Source: Palsa-504 sp963789225 (GTDB lineage Bacteria; Actinomycetota; Actinomycetes; Streptosporangiales; Streptosporangiaceae). From it: a stretch of 64,000 nucleotides of DNA. The notes beneath the pieces were generated by a model. That model saw nothing but the letters and a program-made list of their open reading frames with translations, was not told the origin of the DNA and ran no database searches. The stretch lies in assembly GCA_963789225.1 (NCBI GenBank), contig CAWBKD010000021.1, positions 62,001 to 126,000 of the forward strand, given 5' to 3'. Position 1 is the stretch's first letter. Every line of letters starts with the position of its first letter. This document shows, piece by piece, positions 33,172 through 42,304 of the stretch. Both the position numbers and the translations under genes were made by a program.

Positions 33172-34211
33172 GACGCCACCCCCGCGCGCTCGGCGCGCTC
33201 GGCCCGGTCCGCCCGCCGGCGACCGCGCCTTCGCCTGCCCGACTGGTCCTCCTCCTCGGCGGCGTGCCCGGTCAGGCTCAGGAACACGTCATCGAGCGAG
33301 GGCCTGCGCAGGGCTAGGTCGCGGGTCACGACGCCCGCGCCGTCCAGGCTGCGGACCGCGTCGACCAGCGCATCAGAACCGCGGCCGCCGACGCCGACGC
33401 TGACCACTCCGGTCTCGGAGTCGGCGTGCGGCGCACCCTCGCCGATCGCGGCGATCGCCTCGACGGCATCACCGATCCGCCCCCGGTCGGGCACCGTGAA
33501 CTCGACCACGTCCCCGCCCGCCCGGCTCTTCAGCTCCTCGGCCGTGCCCGCGGCGATGACCAGGCCGTGGTCGACCACCACGATCTGATCGGCGAGCTCG
33601 TCGGCCTCGTCCAGGTACTGGGTGGTGAGCAAGATCGTGGTCCCGTCGGCCACCAGTGACCGGATGATGTCCCACATGCCCAGCCTGGACCTCGGGTCCA
33701 GGCCCGTGGTCGGCTCGTCGAGGAACAGCACGCGCGGCTGGCCGACCAGGCTGGCGGCCAGGTCCAGGCGTCGCTGCATGCCGCCGGAGTAGGTCTTGGA
33801 CGGCCGGTCGGCCGCGTCGAGTATGCCGAACTGGTCGAGCAGTTCGACGGCCCGGCTCCGGGCCAGCGGCCAGCTCAGGTGGTAGAGCCGGCCGACGAGC
33901 TCCAGGTTCTCCCGGCCAGTCAGCTCTTCCTGGATGGCCGCCGACTGCCCGGCCAGCCCGATCGACCGGCGGACCGCGGCCGCCTCCCGGACCACGTCGT
34001 AACCCTCGACCACGGCCCGCCCGCCGTCGGGGCGAAGCAGGGTGGTCAGGATCCTGACCGCGGTCGTCTTCCCCGCGCCGTTGGGGCCCAGCAAGCCGAG
34101 CACCGTCCCGGGCGGCACCGACAGGTCGATGCCGCGCAAAGCACGAACTTGCCCGAACGATTTGGTCAGCCCCTCGACCAAGATCGCCGGGCCCCCGTTG
34201 GCCAATGACAT
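33168..34211 (-). CDS. ABC exporter ATPase (DrrA-like)
   Basis: 347 residues. Walker A GPNGAGKTT (about 47), LAGQSAAIQEELTGRENLELVGRLYHLS, signature YSGGMQRRLDLAASLVG and Walker B LFLDEPTTGLDPRSR. The C-terminal DrrA extension ends RRPSLDDVFLSLTGHAAEEE and then an unusually Arg-rich tail (RRRRGRRRADRAERAERAG). ATG 34211 is chosen because it precedes the ATPase core by 12 residues; the frame is open far upstream but that part lacks homology. Confidence 0.94.
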   Translation of the reverse strand: MSLANGGPAILVEGLTKSFGQVRALRGIDLSVPPGTVLGLLGPNGAGKTTAVRILTTLLRPDGGRAVVEGYDVVREAAAVRRSIGLAGQSAAIQEELTGRENLELVGRLYHLSWPLARSRAVELLDQFGILDAADRPSKTYSGGMQRRLDLAASLVGQPRVLFLDEPTTGLDPRSRLGMWDIIRSLVADGTTILLTTQYLDEADELADQIVVVDHGLVIAAGTAEELKSRAGGDVVEFTVPDRGRIGDAVEAIAAIGEGAPHADSETGVVSVGVGGRGSDALVDAVRSLDGAGVVTRDLALRRPSLDDVFLSLTGHAAEEEDQSGRRRRGRRRADRAERAERAGVAS

Positions 34212-34236
34212 GCCCTCCACGTTACCGGGGCGGGAA

Positions 34237-34257
34237 CCACCGCTCGTTCGGCATAAT
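34237..34257 (+). promoter_or_regulatory. Repeated promoter-like element, copy C (deaminase gene)
   Basis: Contains CGCTCGTTCGGCATAAT with -10-like CATAAT at 34252-34257; 20 of 21 bases agree with copy A (3052-3072). The deaminase gene starts 36 bases beyond. Confidence 0.5.
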
Positions 34258-34292
34258 CGCGCCAGGATCACAAGGCGCCCAGGAGGATACGC

Positions 34293-35282
34293 ATGCTGCC
34301 AGTGGCCGAGCTGCACATTCACATCGAGGGCACGCTCGAGCCCGAACTGCTGGTCCGGCTGGCGGCCCGCAACGGCATCGCGCTGCCGACCACGGACTCC
34401 GGCGAGTTGCGCGCCAGGTACACGTTCGACAACCTGCAGTCCTTCCTCGACATCCACTACTCGAACCTGCGGGTGCTGCGGGCCGAGCCGGACTTCTACG
34501 ACCTGGCCAGCGCGTACCTGGCCCGGGCGGCGGCCGCCGGGGTGCGCCGCGCGGAGCTGTTCTTCGACCCGCAGACGCACGTGGCGCACGGGGTGCCGCT
34601 GGCCGAGGTGTTCGGCGGGCTGACCGCCGCCCTGGCCGACGGCGAGCGGGAGCACGGCGTCTCCTCCGCCCTGATCCTGTGCTTCCTGCGGGACCAAGGC
34701 GCCGAGGCCGCCGAGGAGGCGCTGCGGGCCGCGCTCCCGTTCCGTGACCAGTTCATCGGCGTCGGGCTCGACTCGACCGAGATCGGGTACCCGCCGGCGC
34801 TGTTCGGGCGGGTCTACGACATGGCCGCCGCCGAAGGGCTGCGGCGGGTGGCGCACGCGGGGGAGGAGGGCGGCCCCGATTGCGTGCGCGAGGCGCTCGA
34901 CGTGCTGCACGTGGAGCGCGTCGACCACGGGGTCCGATCGATGGAGGACCCGGGGGTGGTCGCCGAGCTGCGGGACCGGCAGGTCGCGCTCACGGTGTGC
35001 CCGCTGTCGAACGTCGCGCTGCGCGTCGTGGACACCCTGGGCGACCACGTGCTGCCCGCCATGCTGGACGCCGGGCTGCTCGCGATGGTGAACAGCGACG
35101 ACCCCGCCTACTTCGGCGGTTACGTAGACGACAACCTGGCCGCGGTGCGGGCGGCGTTCGGCTGGGGTGACGACCAGCTGGCCCGGCTGGCGAAGAACTC
35201 GTTCGACGCCTGCTTCGCGCTCGAGGCCGACAAGGAGCGGTGGAAGGGCGAGGTGGACGCCTGGCTAGCCGGCCGTGCCTGA
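34293..35282 (+). CDS. Adenine/adenosine deaminase
   Basis: 329 residues of the ADD family. The first metal motif is ELHIHIEGTLEPELLVRLA (residues 5-23); HAGEEGG (about 190), VDHGVRS and NSDDPAYFGGY (about 268) provide the other metal ligands and catalytic Glu/His/Asp. The wording NSDDPAYFGGY and the N-terminal HIEGTLEPEL are found in bacterial adenine deaminases of this fold rather than in adenosine deaminases, so adenine is the more likely substrate; I cannot exclude adenosine. Purine salvage. GAGGATACGC precedes the start. It overlaps the convergent penicillin-binding protein gene by 18 bases. Confidence 0.9.
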   Translation: MLPVAELHIHIEGTLEPELLVRLAARNGIALPTTDSGELRARYTFDNLQSFLDIHYSNLRVLRAEPDFYDLASAYLARAAAAGVRRAELFFDPQTHVAHGVPLAEVFGGLTAALADGEREHGVSSALILCFLRDQGAEAAEEALRAALPFRDQFIGVGLDSTEIGYPPALFGRVYDMAAAEGLRRVAHAGEEGGPDCVREALDVLHVERVDHGVRSMEDPGVVAELRDRQVALTVCPLSNVALRVVDTLGDHVLPAMLDAGLLAMVNSDDPAYFGGYVDDNLAAVRAAFGWGDDQLARLAKNSFDACFALEADKERWKGEVDAWLAGRA

Positions 35283-37166
35283 CCCGGCGAGCGCGTCGAG
35301 GAACTTCGCCACGATCGGGCCGCAGGTCGGCCCGCCGTTCCCGGCGGAGTCGACGACCAGCGCCGCGAACGCGATCTTGCCGTTGAACCCCATCAGCCAG
35401 GCGTCGGTCTTGAGCGGGGTGGTCGTGCCGTACTCGGCGGTCCCGGTCTTGGCGTAGGTGCCCGCAGGCAGGCCCTGCCCCGCCGCGGTGCCGCTGGCGA
35501 CCACGGACGCCATCATCTCGTGCAGCGCGCTGACCACCGTCGGGGGCAGCGCGCTGGTGGCCACGGTCCCGTCGGGTGCGCCGTCGACCAGCTGCGGCGC
35601 GCGCACCGTGCCGGTGTCGACGGCCGCGGCGACCATCGCCATGCCCAGCGGTGACAGCAGGACCCGGCCCTGCCCGATCGAGGTGGCGGCCAGGTCCGCC
35701 TCGTCCTTCGGCTGCGGCACCGAGCCCGCAAACGCGGTCAGCCCGATCTCGGGCGTCCTGGCCAGCCCGTACATGGCCGCGGCCGACGGGAGATCCTGCG
35801 CCGACAGGTTGTGAGTGGCCAGCTGGATGAAGGCCGTGTTGCACGACTCGGTGAACGCCTGCAGCAGCGTGCTGACCGGCGCCTCGCCTTCGGCGTTGTG
35901 GAAGACCTCGCCGTCGACCGTGGCGGTGAGCGGACAGCTGGCCGCCGACTGCGGGGTGAGCCCGTGGGTGATCAGCGCGGTGGACGTGATGACCTTGAAC
36001 GTCGAGCCGGGTGGTTGGGCGCCGTCGAGGGCTAGGTCGAAGTCGCCCTCGTTTACCGTGACCGCGGCGAGCACGCCACCGGTGGAGGCGTCCACGGCGA
36101 CGAGCGCGGCGGTCTTCTGCTCACCGGCCAGGGCCGCCTCCGCGGCCTCCTGCACCGTGGGGTTGATCGTGGTGCGGACCGGAGTTCCCGGATGCGACAG
36201 CAGCGTGGCCACCGTCGCGACGCTCGCGCCGCTGGGACGCACGACCAAGATCGTGGCGCCCGGGGTCCCCGCCAGCTGCTTTTCCGCGGCCCCCTCCAAG
36301 CCGGTCTGGCCGACGACGCTCTGCGCGGTGTACGGCGCGCCGAGCTGGCTAAGCTCCTGCGCGGTGATCGGCCCGACCGTGCCGACGATGCCCGCGGTCA
36401 GGCCCTGGGTGACGGCGCTGAGCGCGGTCCCCGCCTGGAACACCGTGCCGGGGATCGGGTAGATGGTCGACTCGATCTGGTTGTACCGGTCCCTGGACAC
36501 CGTGAAGACCGGCTCGAAGTAGGTCGGGTGGACCTTCGCGGCGGCGATCGCGCCGCTGGCCTCCGCGGTGGTAGCGCCCACGGAGACGAGCGCGGCCTGC
36601 ACCGCGGCGGCGCCCTTGATCCGCATACCCTCCACGCCGATCGTCACCACCTGGCCCTGGGTGGTGAGCGGCACGCCGCCCGCACCGAGGATCGCCGCGC
36701 GGGCCGGCCAGTTGGTCCGCAGCGCCAGCTGGTCACCCGCGCGCAGCTGCGGCACTATCGTGGCGGGCGTCCACTGGACCAGCCACTTCCCCTGGACCTG
36801 CACCAGATGGAGCGTGGCGGAGATGCTGATCGTACCGAGGCCGGTCAGCGTGAGTTGCTCGGTGAATGGCTCGCTCGCCGTCGATCCCGAATGCGACAGC
36901 GTGCCCGCGGTGAAGTTGGCCTCGTGGACGGACAGGTTGGCGAACGCCGCCCGGTTTACCGAAGTGAAATCGGCCGGGGGGTTGGAGACAAGCTGCTGCA
37001 TCGCGGCCCAGTCCTGGGAGGCCCAGGCGGTGAGGTACGCGCTGGCGGCCGAGTTCGGCGTGGGTCCTGAGCTGCACGAGCTCAGCAGCGCCGCGACCAG
37101 CGCCGCGACCGAGGCAGCGGCGGCCACCGGCCGGTGTCGCCGCGCTGGGTGCAAGCCCAAGCTCAT
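35265..37166 (-). CDS. Penicillin-binding lipoprotein (class B transpeptidase with NTF2-like domain)
   Basis: 633 residues from ATG 37166. A lipobox (ALLSSCSS, Cys near 30) predicts a lipoprotein. Then come an NTF2-like MecA-N domain (about 35-135), a PBP dimerisation domain (about 150-330) and the transpeptidase domain. Active-site motifs: SxxK as PPGSTFK, SxN as ESCNT, and KTG as YAKTGTAEYG. This is the arrangement of PBPs such as PBP2a and mycobacterial Rv2864c. It cross-links peptidoglycan during growth or division. Confidence 0.94.
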   Translation of the reverse strand: MSLGLHPARRHRPVAAAASVAALVAALLSSCSSGPTPNSAASAYLTAWASQDWAAMQQLVSNPPADFTSVNRAAFANLSVHEANFTAGTLSHSGSTASEPFTEQLTLTGLGTISISATLHLVQVQGKWLVQWTPATIVPQLRAGDQLALRTNWPARAAILGAGGVPLTTQGQVVTIGVEGMRIKGAAAVQAALVSVGATTAEASGAIAAAKVHPTYFEPVFTVSRDRYNQIESTIYPIPGTVFQAGTALSAVTQGLTAGIVGTVGPITAQELSQLGAPYTAQSVVGQTGLEGAAEKQLAGTPGATILVVRPSGASVATVATLLSHPGTPVRTTINPTVQEAAEAALAGEQKTAALVAVDASTGGVLAAVTVNEGDFDLALDGAQPPGSTFKVITSTALITHGLTPQSAASCPLTATVDGEVFHNAEGEAPVSTLLQAFTESCNTAFIQLATHNLSAQDLPSAAAMYGLARTPEIGLTAFAGSVPQPKDEADLAATSIGQGRVLLSPLGMAMVAAAVDTGTVRAPQLVDGAPDGTVATSALPPTVVSALHEMMASVVASGTAAGQGLPAGTYAKTGTAEYGTTTPLKTDAWLMGFNGKIAFAALVVDSAGNGGPTCGPIVAKFLDALAGSGTAG

Positions 37167-37290
37167 GGGCCCCAAGGTTACGCAACTCTGCTAAGCCGCC
37201 GGCGCCATATGCGGCAGCCCGGCAGAAAACGCCGGCGTGGCCGGTGAGTACCGCCGCGTAATGTCGGTGCCCTCCGCTATGGTCCGGGCC

Positions 37291-38475
37291 ATGCTGATGC
37301 TGCACACGTCAGACTGGCACCTCGGGCGGTCGCTGCACCGGGCCGACCTCCGCGATGCGCAGGCCGCGTTCCTTGATCACCTGGTCGCCACGGTGCGCGC
37401 GGAGCGCGTGGACGCGGTGCTGGTCGCCGGGGACATCTACGACCGCGCGGTGCCGCCGGTGGACGCGGTCGAGCTATGCGAGGACGCCCTGCTGCGGCTG
37501 CACGCGGCCGGCGCCGCCATCGTGCTGATCAGCGGCAACCACGACTCCGCCCGCCGGCTCGGGTTCGGCAGCCGGCTGCTGGACGAGGCGGGCGTGCACC
37601 TGCGGACCCGCGCCAGCGCCCTGGCCGAGCCGGTCATGCTTCGTGACCAAAACGGGCCCGTCGCCGTCTACGCCGTGCCGTACCTGGAACCGGACGCGGT
37701 GCGCAGTGAGCTCCCGGGGGCCCCCGGCGGGCACGCCGGGATCCTCGGGCACGCGGTCCGCCGCATCCGGGCCGACGCCGAAGCCCGCGGCGTGCCGCGC
37801 CGGGTGGTCATGGCGCACGGCTGGGTCACCGGCGGGGCGGCGAGCGACTCCGAGCGCGACATCACGGTCGGCGGCGTCGGTCAGGTCCCCGCCGATCTGT
37901 TCGACGGGTTCAGCTACGTGGCCCTCGGCCACCTGCACGGCCAGCAGACCATCGCCGCGCACCTGCGCTACAGCGGATCGCCGCTGCCCTACTCGTTCTC
38001 CGAAGCCTCCCACCGCAAGGGCAGCTGGCTCGTCGAGCTGGACGGCGACGGGGTGGTGCGCGCCGAGCGGGTGCCCGCGCCCGGTCACCGCAGGCTGAGC
38101 ATGCTCCGCGGTCGCCTCGCGGACCTGCTCGGCTCGCCCGCCTACGCCGGCTACGAGCAGGACTTCCTGTCCGTTACCCTCACGGATCAAAGCCGCCCCG
38201 AGGGCGCCATGGACGCGCTGCGGGCCAGGTTCCCGCACATCCTGGTGCTCGCGTTCGAGCCAGAAGGCGCCGTGCCCGATGGCTGCGGCTACCGGGCCAG
38301 GATCGCCGGGCGCGACGATGAGTCGATCGCGGCCGAGTTCGTCCGCCACGTCAGGAATGCCCCGGCCACCGAGGGCGAGCGCCGGCTGCTCGCCGGCGCC
38401 TTCGAGGCCGCCCGGGCCGGGGAAACGGAAGAGGCGGAAAGGATGGAAGAACCCCTAGGAACGCAGGTCGCCTGA
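37291..38475 (+). CDS. sbcD: DNA exonuclease subunit SbcD
   Basis: 394 residues of the Mre11-type phosphoesterase. Metal motifs: HTSDWHLGRSLHR (residues 4-16), VAGDIYDRA (about 47), SGNHDSARRLGF (about 85), AHGWVTGG and ALGHLHGQQ. ATG 37291 places these motifs at the normal position; frames open upstream at 37237 without homology. It stops in a TGATG overlap with sbcC, with which it forms the SbcCD nuclease that opens hairpins and processes double-strand breaks. Confidence 0.95.
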   Translation: MLMLHTSDWHLGRSLHRADLRDAQAAFLDHLVATVRAERVDAVLVAGDIYDRAVPPVDAVELCEDALLRLHAAGAAIVLISGNHDSARRLGFGSRLLDEAGVHLRTRASALAEPVMLRDQNGPVAVYAVPYLEPDAVRSELPGAPGGHAGILGHAVRRIRADAEARGVPRRVVMAHGWVTGGAASDSERDITVGGVGQVPADLFDGFSYVALGHLHGQQTIAAHLRYSGSPLPYSFSEASHRKGSWLVELDGDGVVRAERVPAPGHRRLSMLRGRLADLLGSPAYAGYEQDFLSVTLTDQSRPEGAMDALRARFPHILVLAFEPEGAVPDGCGYRARIAGRDDESIAAEFVRHVRNAPATEGERRLLAGAFEAARAGETEEAERMEEPLGTQVA

Positions 38476-41400
38476 TGCGCCCGCACCGGCTGCGCGTGAG
38501 GGCGTTCGGCGCGTTCGGCGGCACGGTCGAGGTCAGCTTCGATGACCTGGGTTCCCACGGCCTGTTCCTGCTGCACGGCGAGACGGGCGCGGGCAAGACC
38601 ACGCTGCTTGACGCCATCGGCTTCGCCCTCTACGGCCGGGTGCCTGGCGAGCGGGGCAAGGCCCGGCGGCTGCGCTCGGATCACGCCCCGGCGGACATCC
38701 GGACCGAAGTACTGCTTGAGGCGACCATCGGCGGCCGGCGGGTCCGGATCACCCGCAGCCCGGAGCAGGAAAGGCCGAAGCTCCGGGGCGGCGGGACCAC
38801 GACCGAGCAGGCCAAGATCCTCCTCGAGGAGGCGTGCGGCGCATCCTGGCGTACGGTCTCGACCAGGGCGGGTGAGGCGGACGAGGAGATCAGGGAACTG
38901 ATGGGCATGTCCGCCGAGCAGTTCTTCCAGGTCGTGCTGCTCCCGCAGGGGAAGTTCGCGGACTTCCTGCACGCCGACGCCGGCGACCGGGCCAGGTTGC
39001 TGCAGCGGCTGTTCGGGACGGACCGGTTCCGCGCGGTCGAGGAGTGGCTCGCCGAGCGGCGCCGGACGACGGCGCGCGAAGTGGACGAGGCCGAGGGCGC
39101 GATCAGGGAGATGGTCGCCCGGGTGGCGCAGGCGGCCGGCGCTCCGGGCTGGCCCGGCGGCGACCCGGACGCCGTGCCCGCCCCGCGTTCCGGCGAGCCC
39201 CCGCTGCCCGACTCGGCCTGGGCCTGCGCCCTGGCCGAGACCGCCGCCGCCGAGGCGGCCGCCTGCACCGCACAGGTCCGCGCCCGCCGAGCGTCGCTCG
39301 ACGAAGCCCAGGATCGTCTGCGCGCCGCGGAGCGCCTGGCCGACCGTCAGCGCCGCCGCACCGAGGCGCTGCGCAACCGCGACCAGATCGACCAGGACCG
39401 GCCCGGCATCGAGGAGCTGAGCGGCGAACTCGCCGCGGCCCTCCGGGGCGCCGAGGTGACCCCCGCGCTTGACCAGGCCGAACGGACCGCTCGCGCGCTG
39501 ACCGACGCCAGCGAGGCGCAGGCCAGGGCCCGCGCCGCCGTGGCCCTGCTACCGGACGCCCGCCCGCAGGCCACCGCCGCCGAACTGCGCGCCGACGCCC
39601 AGCGGCACGTGACGAACTCCGGCCGGCTTGAAGGCCTGCGCTCCCTCTGGGACCAGGCGGCCGAGGAGGACAAAGCCGCCGCTGCGGCCCGTACTACTGC
39701 GGTCGCGCTGGCCGCGCACGTCGACGAGACCGAGCAGGCCGCCACCGCCCGGCGTGAGCAGCACCCAGCGCTGAGCCTCCAACGGGACCAAGCCCGGGAG
39801 GCCGCCGAACGACTGCCCGGCGTCCAGGCCGAGGCGGGCCGTTACCAGCGGGCTGCGGACGATGCGGCCGCACTGGTCGAGGCGCGAGCGGATGTGGCCC
39901 GCCAGTCGCAGGCCTACACCGCCGCCAAGTTTGAGCACATCGATCTCCGCGACGAGGCGTTGCGGCTGCGTGAGGCTCGCATCGACGGCATGCGCGCCGA
40001 GCTCGCGGCGGCCCTGGTCGACGGCACGCCGTGCCCCGTCTGCGGCTCGCTCGACCACCCGGAGCTGTGCGAGCTCCAGGGCGAGCGCGTGACCCGCGAG
40101 CAGGAGGAGGACGCCGACGCCGAGGCCGCGGCCGCCGGTGAACGGGCCGAGACGATCGGGACCAAGCTGGGCGCTGCCCTCGAGCGCGTTACCGACCTCA
40201 CGGCCCGGCTGCAAACCGCCTGCTTCGAGGTCGCCGCCGACCAGGCGTCGCTAGAAGCCGACGCGAGGAGTCTCGCCGCCACCGCGCGCGAGCTGAGGGC
40301 CGAAGCCGACCGGCTGGCCGCGATCCGCCTGCCCGACGCCCAGGCTGCCCTGGAAGCCCTCGTCGCTGACATCACCGCGGCAGAAAGGCTCCTCGCCGAG
40401 CTGACCGACCAGCACCAAGCCGAACTCCGCCGCGCCACCGACGCCGACCAGCGGGCCGCGCGGCATCGTGAGTCGCTCACGGCCCAGCTTGGTGACGCCT
40501 CCGACCTGGACACCGCGCTAGCCAGAGAACGCGCGGCGGCCGGCGCGCTGACGGAAGCCGCCGACGCGGCCGAGGCGGCCGAACGCGCCAGGGCCGACGC
40601 CAGCCAGGCCGCCGACCTGGCCGCCCGGGCCGCCGCCGACGCCGGATTCCCTGACCTCGAATCGGCCAGGCAGGCGCGCCGTCCGGCGCAGTGGCGGGCG
40701 GCCGCGGCTCATCGCATCCGTGACCACGAGGCCAGGGCGGACGCCGTCGCCGAACTGCTCGCCCACCCCGACCTCGACGTCGCCCTCGACCCGCCGGCCG
40801 ACGTGGCCGGGGCGTCGGACGCGGTGGCTGCGGAGCGCAACGCCCACGACGAGGCGGTGACCGCGCAGGGCCTCGCCCGGGGCAGAGCTGAACAGCTGGC
40901 GCTGCTCGCCCCCGACCTCCGTCGCCAAATCGACGCGCTGCGCCCCCTGAGCGCCAAAGCCGACGAGGCGCGCGGGCTCGCGGACCTCGCGGCCGGGCAG
41001 GGCGCGAACACGCTGCGGATGACCCTGTCCTCCTTCGTGCTCGCCGCGCGGCTCGAGGAGGTCGCGGCGGCGGCCAGCCAGCGGCTGCTGCGGATGACCT
41101 CGGGCCGCTACTCGCTGGTCCACACGGACGCCCGCCGGGGCGCGGGCCGTTCCGGGCTCGGCCTCTGCGCCCAGGACACCTGGACGGGCGTGGACCGCGA
41201 CACCAGTACCCTGTCCGGCGGTGAGACGTTCCTGGCCAGCCTGGCCCTGGCCCTCGGCCTCGCCAACGTCGTCACCGCCGAAGCGGGCGGCACCAGGATC
41301 GAGGCGCTGTTCGTCGACGAGGGCTTCGGCAGCCTGGACGAGGACACCCTGGAGGAGGTCATGACCGTGCTGGACGGCCTGCGCGAGGGAGGCCGGATGG

Positions 41401-41504
41401 TCGGCATCGTCAGCCACGTCCCCGAGCTGCGGCAACGTATTCCCGCGCAGATCCGGGTGCACAAGGGCCACTCAGGCAGTCACCTGACCGTGCGCGCCCA
41501 CTGA
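38475..41504 (+). CDS. sbcC: DNA exonuclease subunit SbcC
   Basis: 1009 residues, Rad50-type. N-terminal Walker A HGETGAGKTT (about 34-43) with LHGETGAGKTTLLDAIGFALYG; long Ala/Glu/Arg coiled coils; the zinc hook CPVCGS at about residue 518; the C-terminal signature LSGGETFLASLALALGLANVV and Walker B LFVDEGFGSLD. Length is normal. It binds SbcD and uses ATP to control it. The frame overlaps sbcD by one base. A stem-loop follows the stop. Confidence 0.95.
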   Translation: MRPHRLRVRAFGAFGGTVEVSFDDLGSHGLFLLHGETGAGKTTLLDAIGFALYGRVPGERGKARRLRSDHAPADIRTEVLLEATIGGRRVRITRSPEQERPKLRGGGTTTEQAKILLEEACGASWRTVSTRAGEADEEIRELMGMSAEQFFQVVLLPQGKFADFLHADAGDRARLLQRLFGTDRFRAVEEWLAERRRTTAREVDEAEGAIREMVARVAQAAGAPGWPGGDPDAVPAPRSGEPPLPDSAWACALAETAAAEAAACTAQVRARRASLDEAQDRLRAAERLADRQRRRTEALRNRDQIDQDRPGIEELSGELAAALRGAEVTPALDQAERTARALTDASEAQARARAAVALLPDARPQATAAELRADAQRHVTNSGRLEGLRSLWDQAAEEDKAAAAARTTAVALAAHVDETEQAATARREQHPALSLQRDQAREAAERLPGVQAEAGRYQRAADDAAALVEARADVARQSQAYTAAKFEHIDLRDEALRLREARIDGMRAELAAALVDGTPCPVCGSLDHPELCELQGERVTREQEEDADAEAAAAGERAETIGTKLGAALERVTDLTARLQTACFEVAADQASLEADARSLAATARELRAEADRLAAIRLPDAQAALEALVADITAAERLLAELTDQHQAELRRATDADQRAARHRESLTAQLGDASDLDTALARERAAAGALTEAADAAEAAERARADASQAADLAARAAADAGFPDLESARQARRPAQWRAAAAHRIRDHEARADAVAELLAHPDLDVALDPPADVAGASDAVAAERNAHDEAVTAQGLARGRAEQLALLAPDLRRQIDALRPLSAKADEARGLADLAAGQGANTLRMTLSSFVLAARLEEVAAAASQRLLRMTSGRYSLVHTDARRGAGRSGLGLCAQDTWTGVDRDTSTLSGGETFLASLALALGLANVVTAEAGGTRIEALFVDEGFGSLDEDTLEEVMTVLDGLREGGRMVGIVSHVPELRQRIPAQIRVHKGHSGSHLTVRAH

Positions 41505-41532
41505 TTACCAAGAATTCACATGTCGGACAAGG

Positions 41533-41564
41533 CGCTCATTAGGTCTATTTCCTCCATAAGAGCG
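41533..41564 (+). terminator. Stem-loop downstream of sbcC
   Basis: CGCTC-A-TTA (41533-41541) pairs with TAA-GAGCG (41557-41564), a stem with one bulged base, followed by TTAATAA. It is AT-rich for this genome and stands 29 bases after the stop. Confidence 0.45.
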
Positions 41565-41760
41565 TTAATAACGATACGATGACTCACGGGCCTCATCGAG
41601 GACCCAGATCGTCACGAAAGTCGGTACCCACCCCTCGTCTGGGGACCGGGCCGCGGTTTACGATCGGAAACTGTCAGTCAAGAATTGGAAAAGTCTCTGA
41701 TGCACGCCTGTGGCGGGACGGACGTGTGTGTCAGAGGTGGCGAACAGGTAGGAATTCGTC

Positions 41761-42249
41761 ATGACAATAGATCCCGGTGTCCGGCGCATCGTGGTCGGTG
41801 TCGATGGCTCAGCGGAGTCCGTGGCTGCCTTGAGATGGGCCTGCAGGGAAGCCAGCCTGAGCGCTGCCGAGGTCGACGCGGTACTCGCCCTGGAGGCTGC
41901 GTGTCACCGGGTAGCAAGTTACGCAGTTCCGGCCCCGAGGCAGCTCAGCGGGAGCTGGGGCGCCGCCCGCGAGGTGCTGCGCGAGGCGGTCAGCGAGGCG
42001 GCCAGCCTGTTTCCCGGCGTGAACGTGCGCACCGAGATCACCGAGGGGCTCGCGGCGCGCGTCCTGCTCGACCACGCGGCGCACGCCGACATGCTGGTCC
42101 TCGGGAGGACGTCACACGGCCCCGACCTGTACCGCGGGGCGGGCCCCGTCATCCGGGCGTGCCTGCGCGCCGCCCCGTGCCCCGTCGTCGTCATCTCTGC
42201 GGCCGACGCCCCGCGGCAGCGGCACCTGGAAGGCTCGGGCGCCAGGTAG
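41761..42249 (+). CDS. Single-domain universal stress protein
   Basis: 162 residues: RIVVGVDGSAESVAALRWACREASL, then the nucleotide-binding region MLVLGRTSHGPDLYRGAGPVIRACLRAAPCPVVVISA. Residues differ from the usual G-2x-G-9x-G/S spacing (GRTSHGPDLYRGAGPV), so ATP binding may be weak. The 256-base gap upstream holds the sbcC stem-loop and a lower-GC segment, with no clear DosR box. It is monocistronic. Confidence 0.9.
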   Translation: MTIDPGVRRIVVGVDGSAESVAALRWACREASLSAAEVDAVLALEAACHRVASYAVPAPRQLSGSWGAAREVLREAVSEAASLFPGVNVRTEITEGLAARVLLDHAAHADMLVLGRTSHGPDLYRGAGPVIRACLRAAPCPVVVISAADAPRQRHLEGSGAR

Positions 42250-42304
42250 CGTCCTCCGCCACCCGGGCCTGGGACGGCCCGGATAGCCCGATAATCTCCC
42301 CGTC

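Noticed and set aside
33168..35048. Extension of the DrrA-like frame to 626 residues
   Set aside because: The added part is antisense to the deaminase gene and has no family features; the ATPase begins normally at 34211.
38289..38972. Frames antisense to sbcD/sbcC
   Set aside because: Both strands' real genes are fully explained by SbcD and SbcC with all catalytic motifs in the rightward frames.
41600..41700. Possible third DosR-like box before the universal stress gene at 41761
   Set aside because: Only GAGGACC and GGGGACC half-sites occur and neither is followed by its mirror half.
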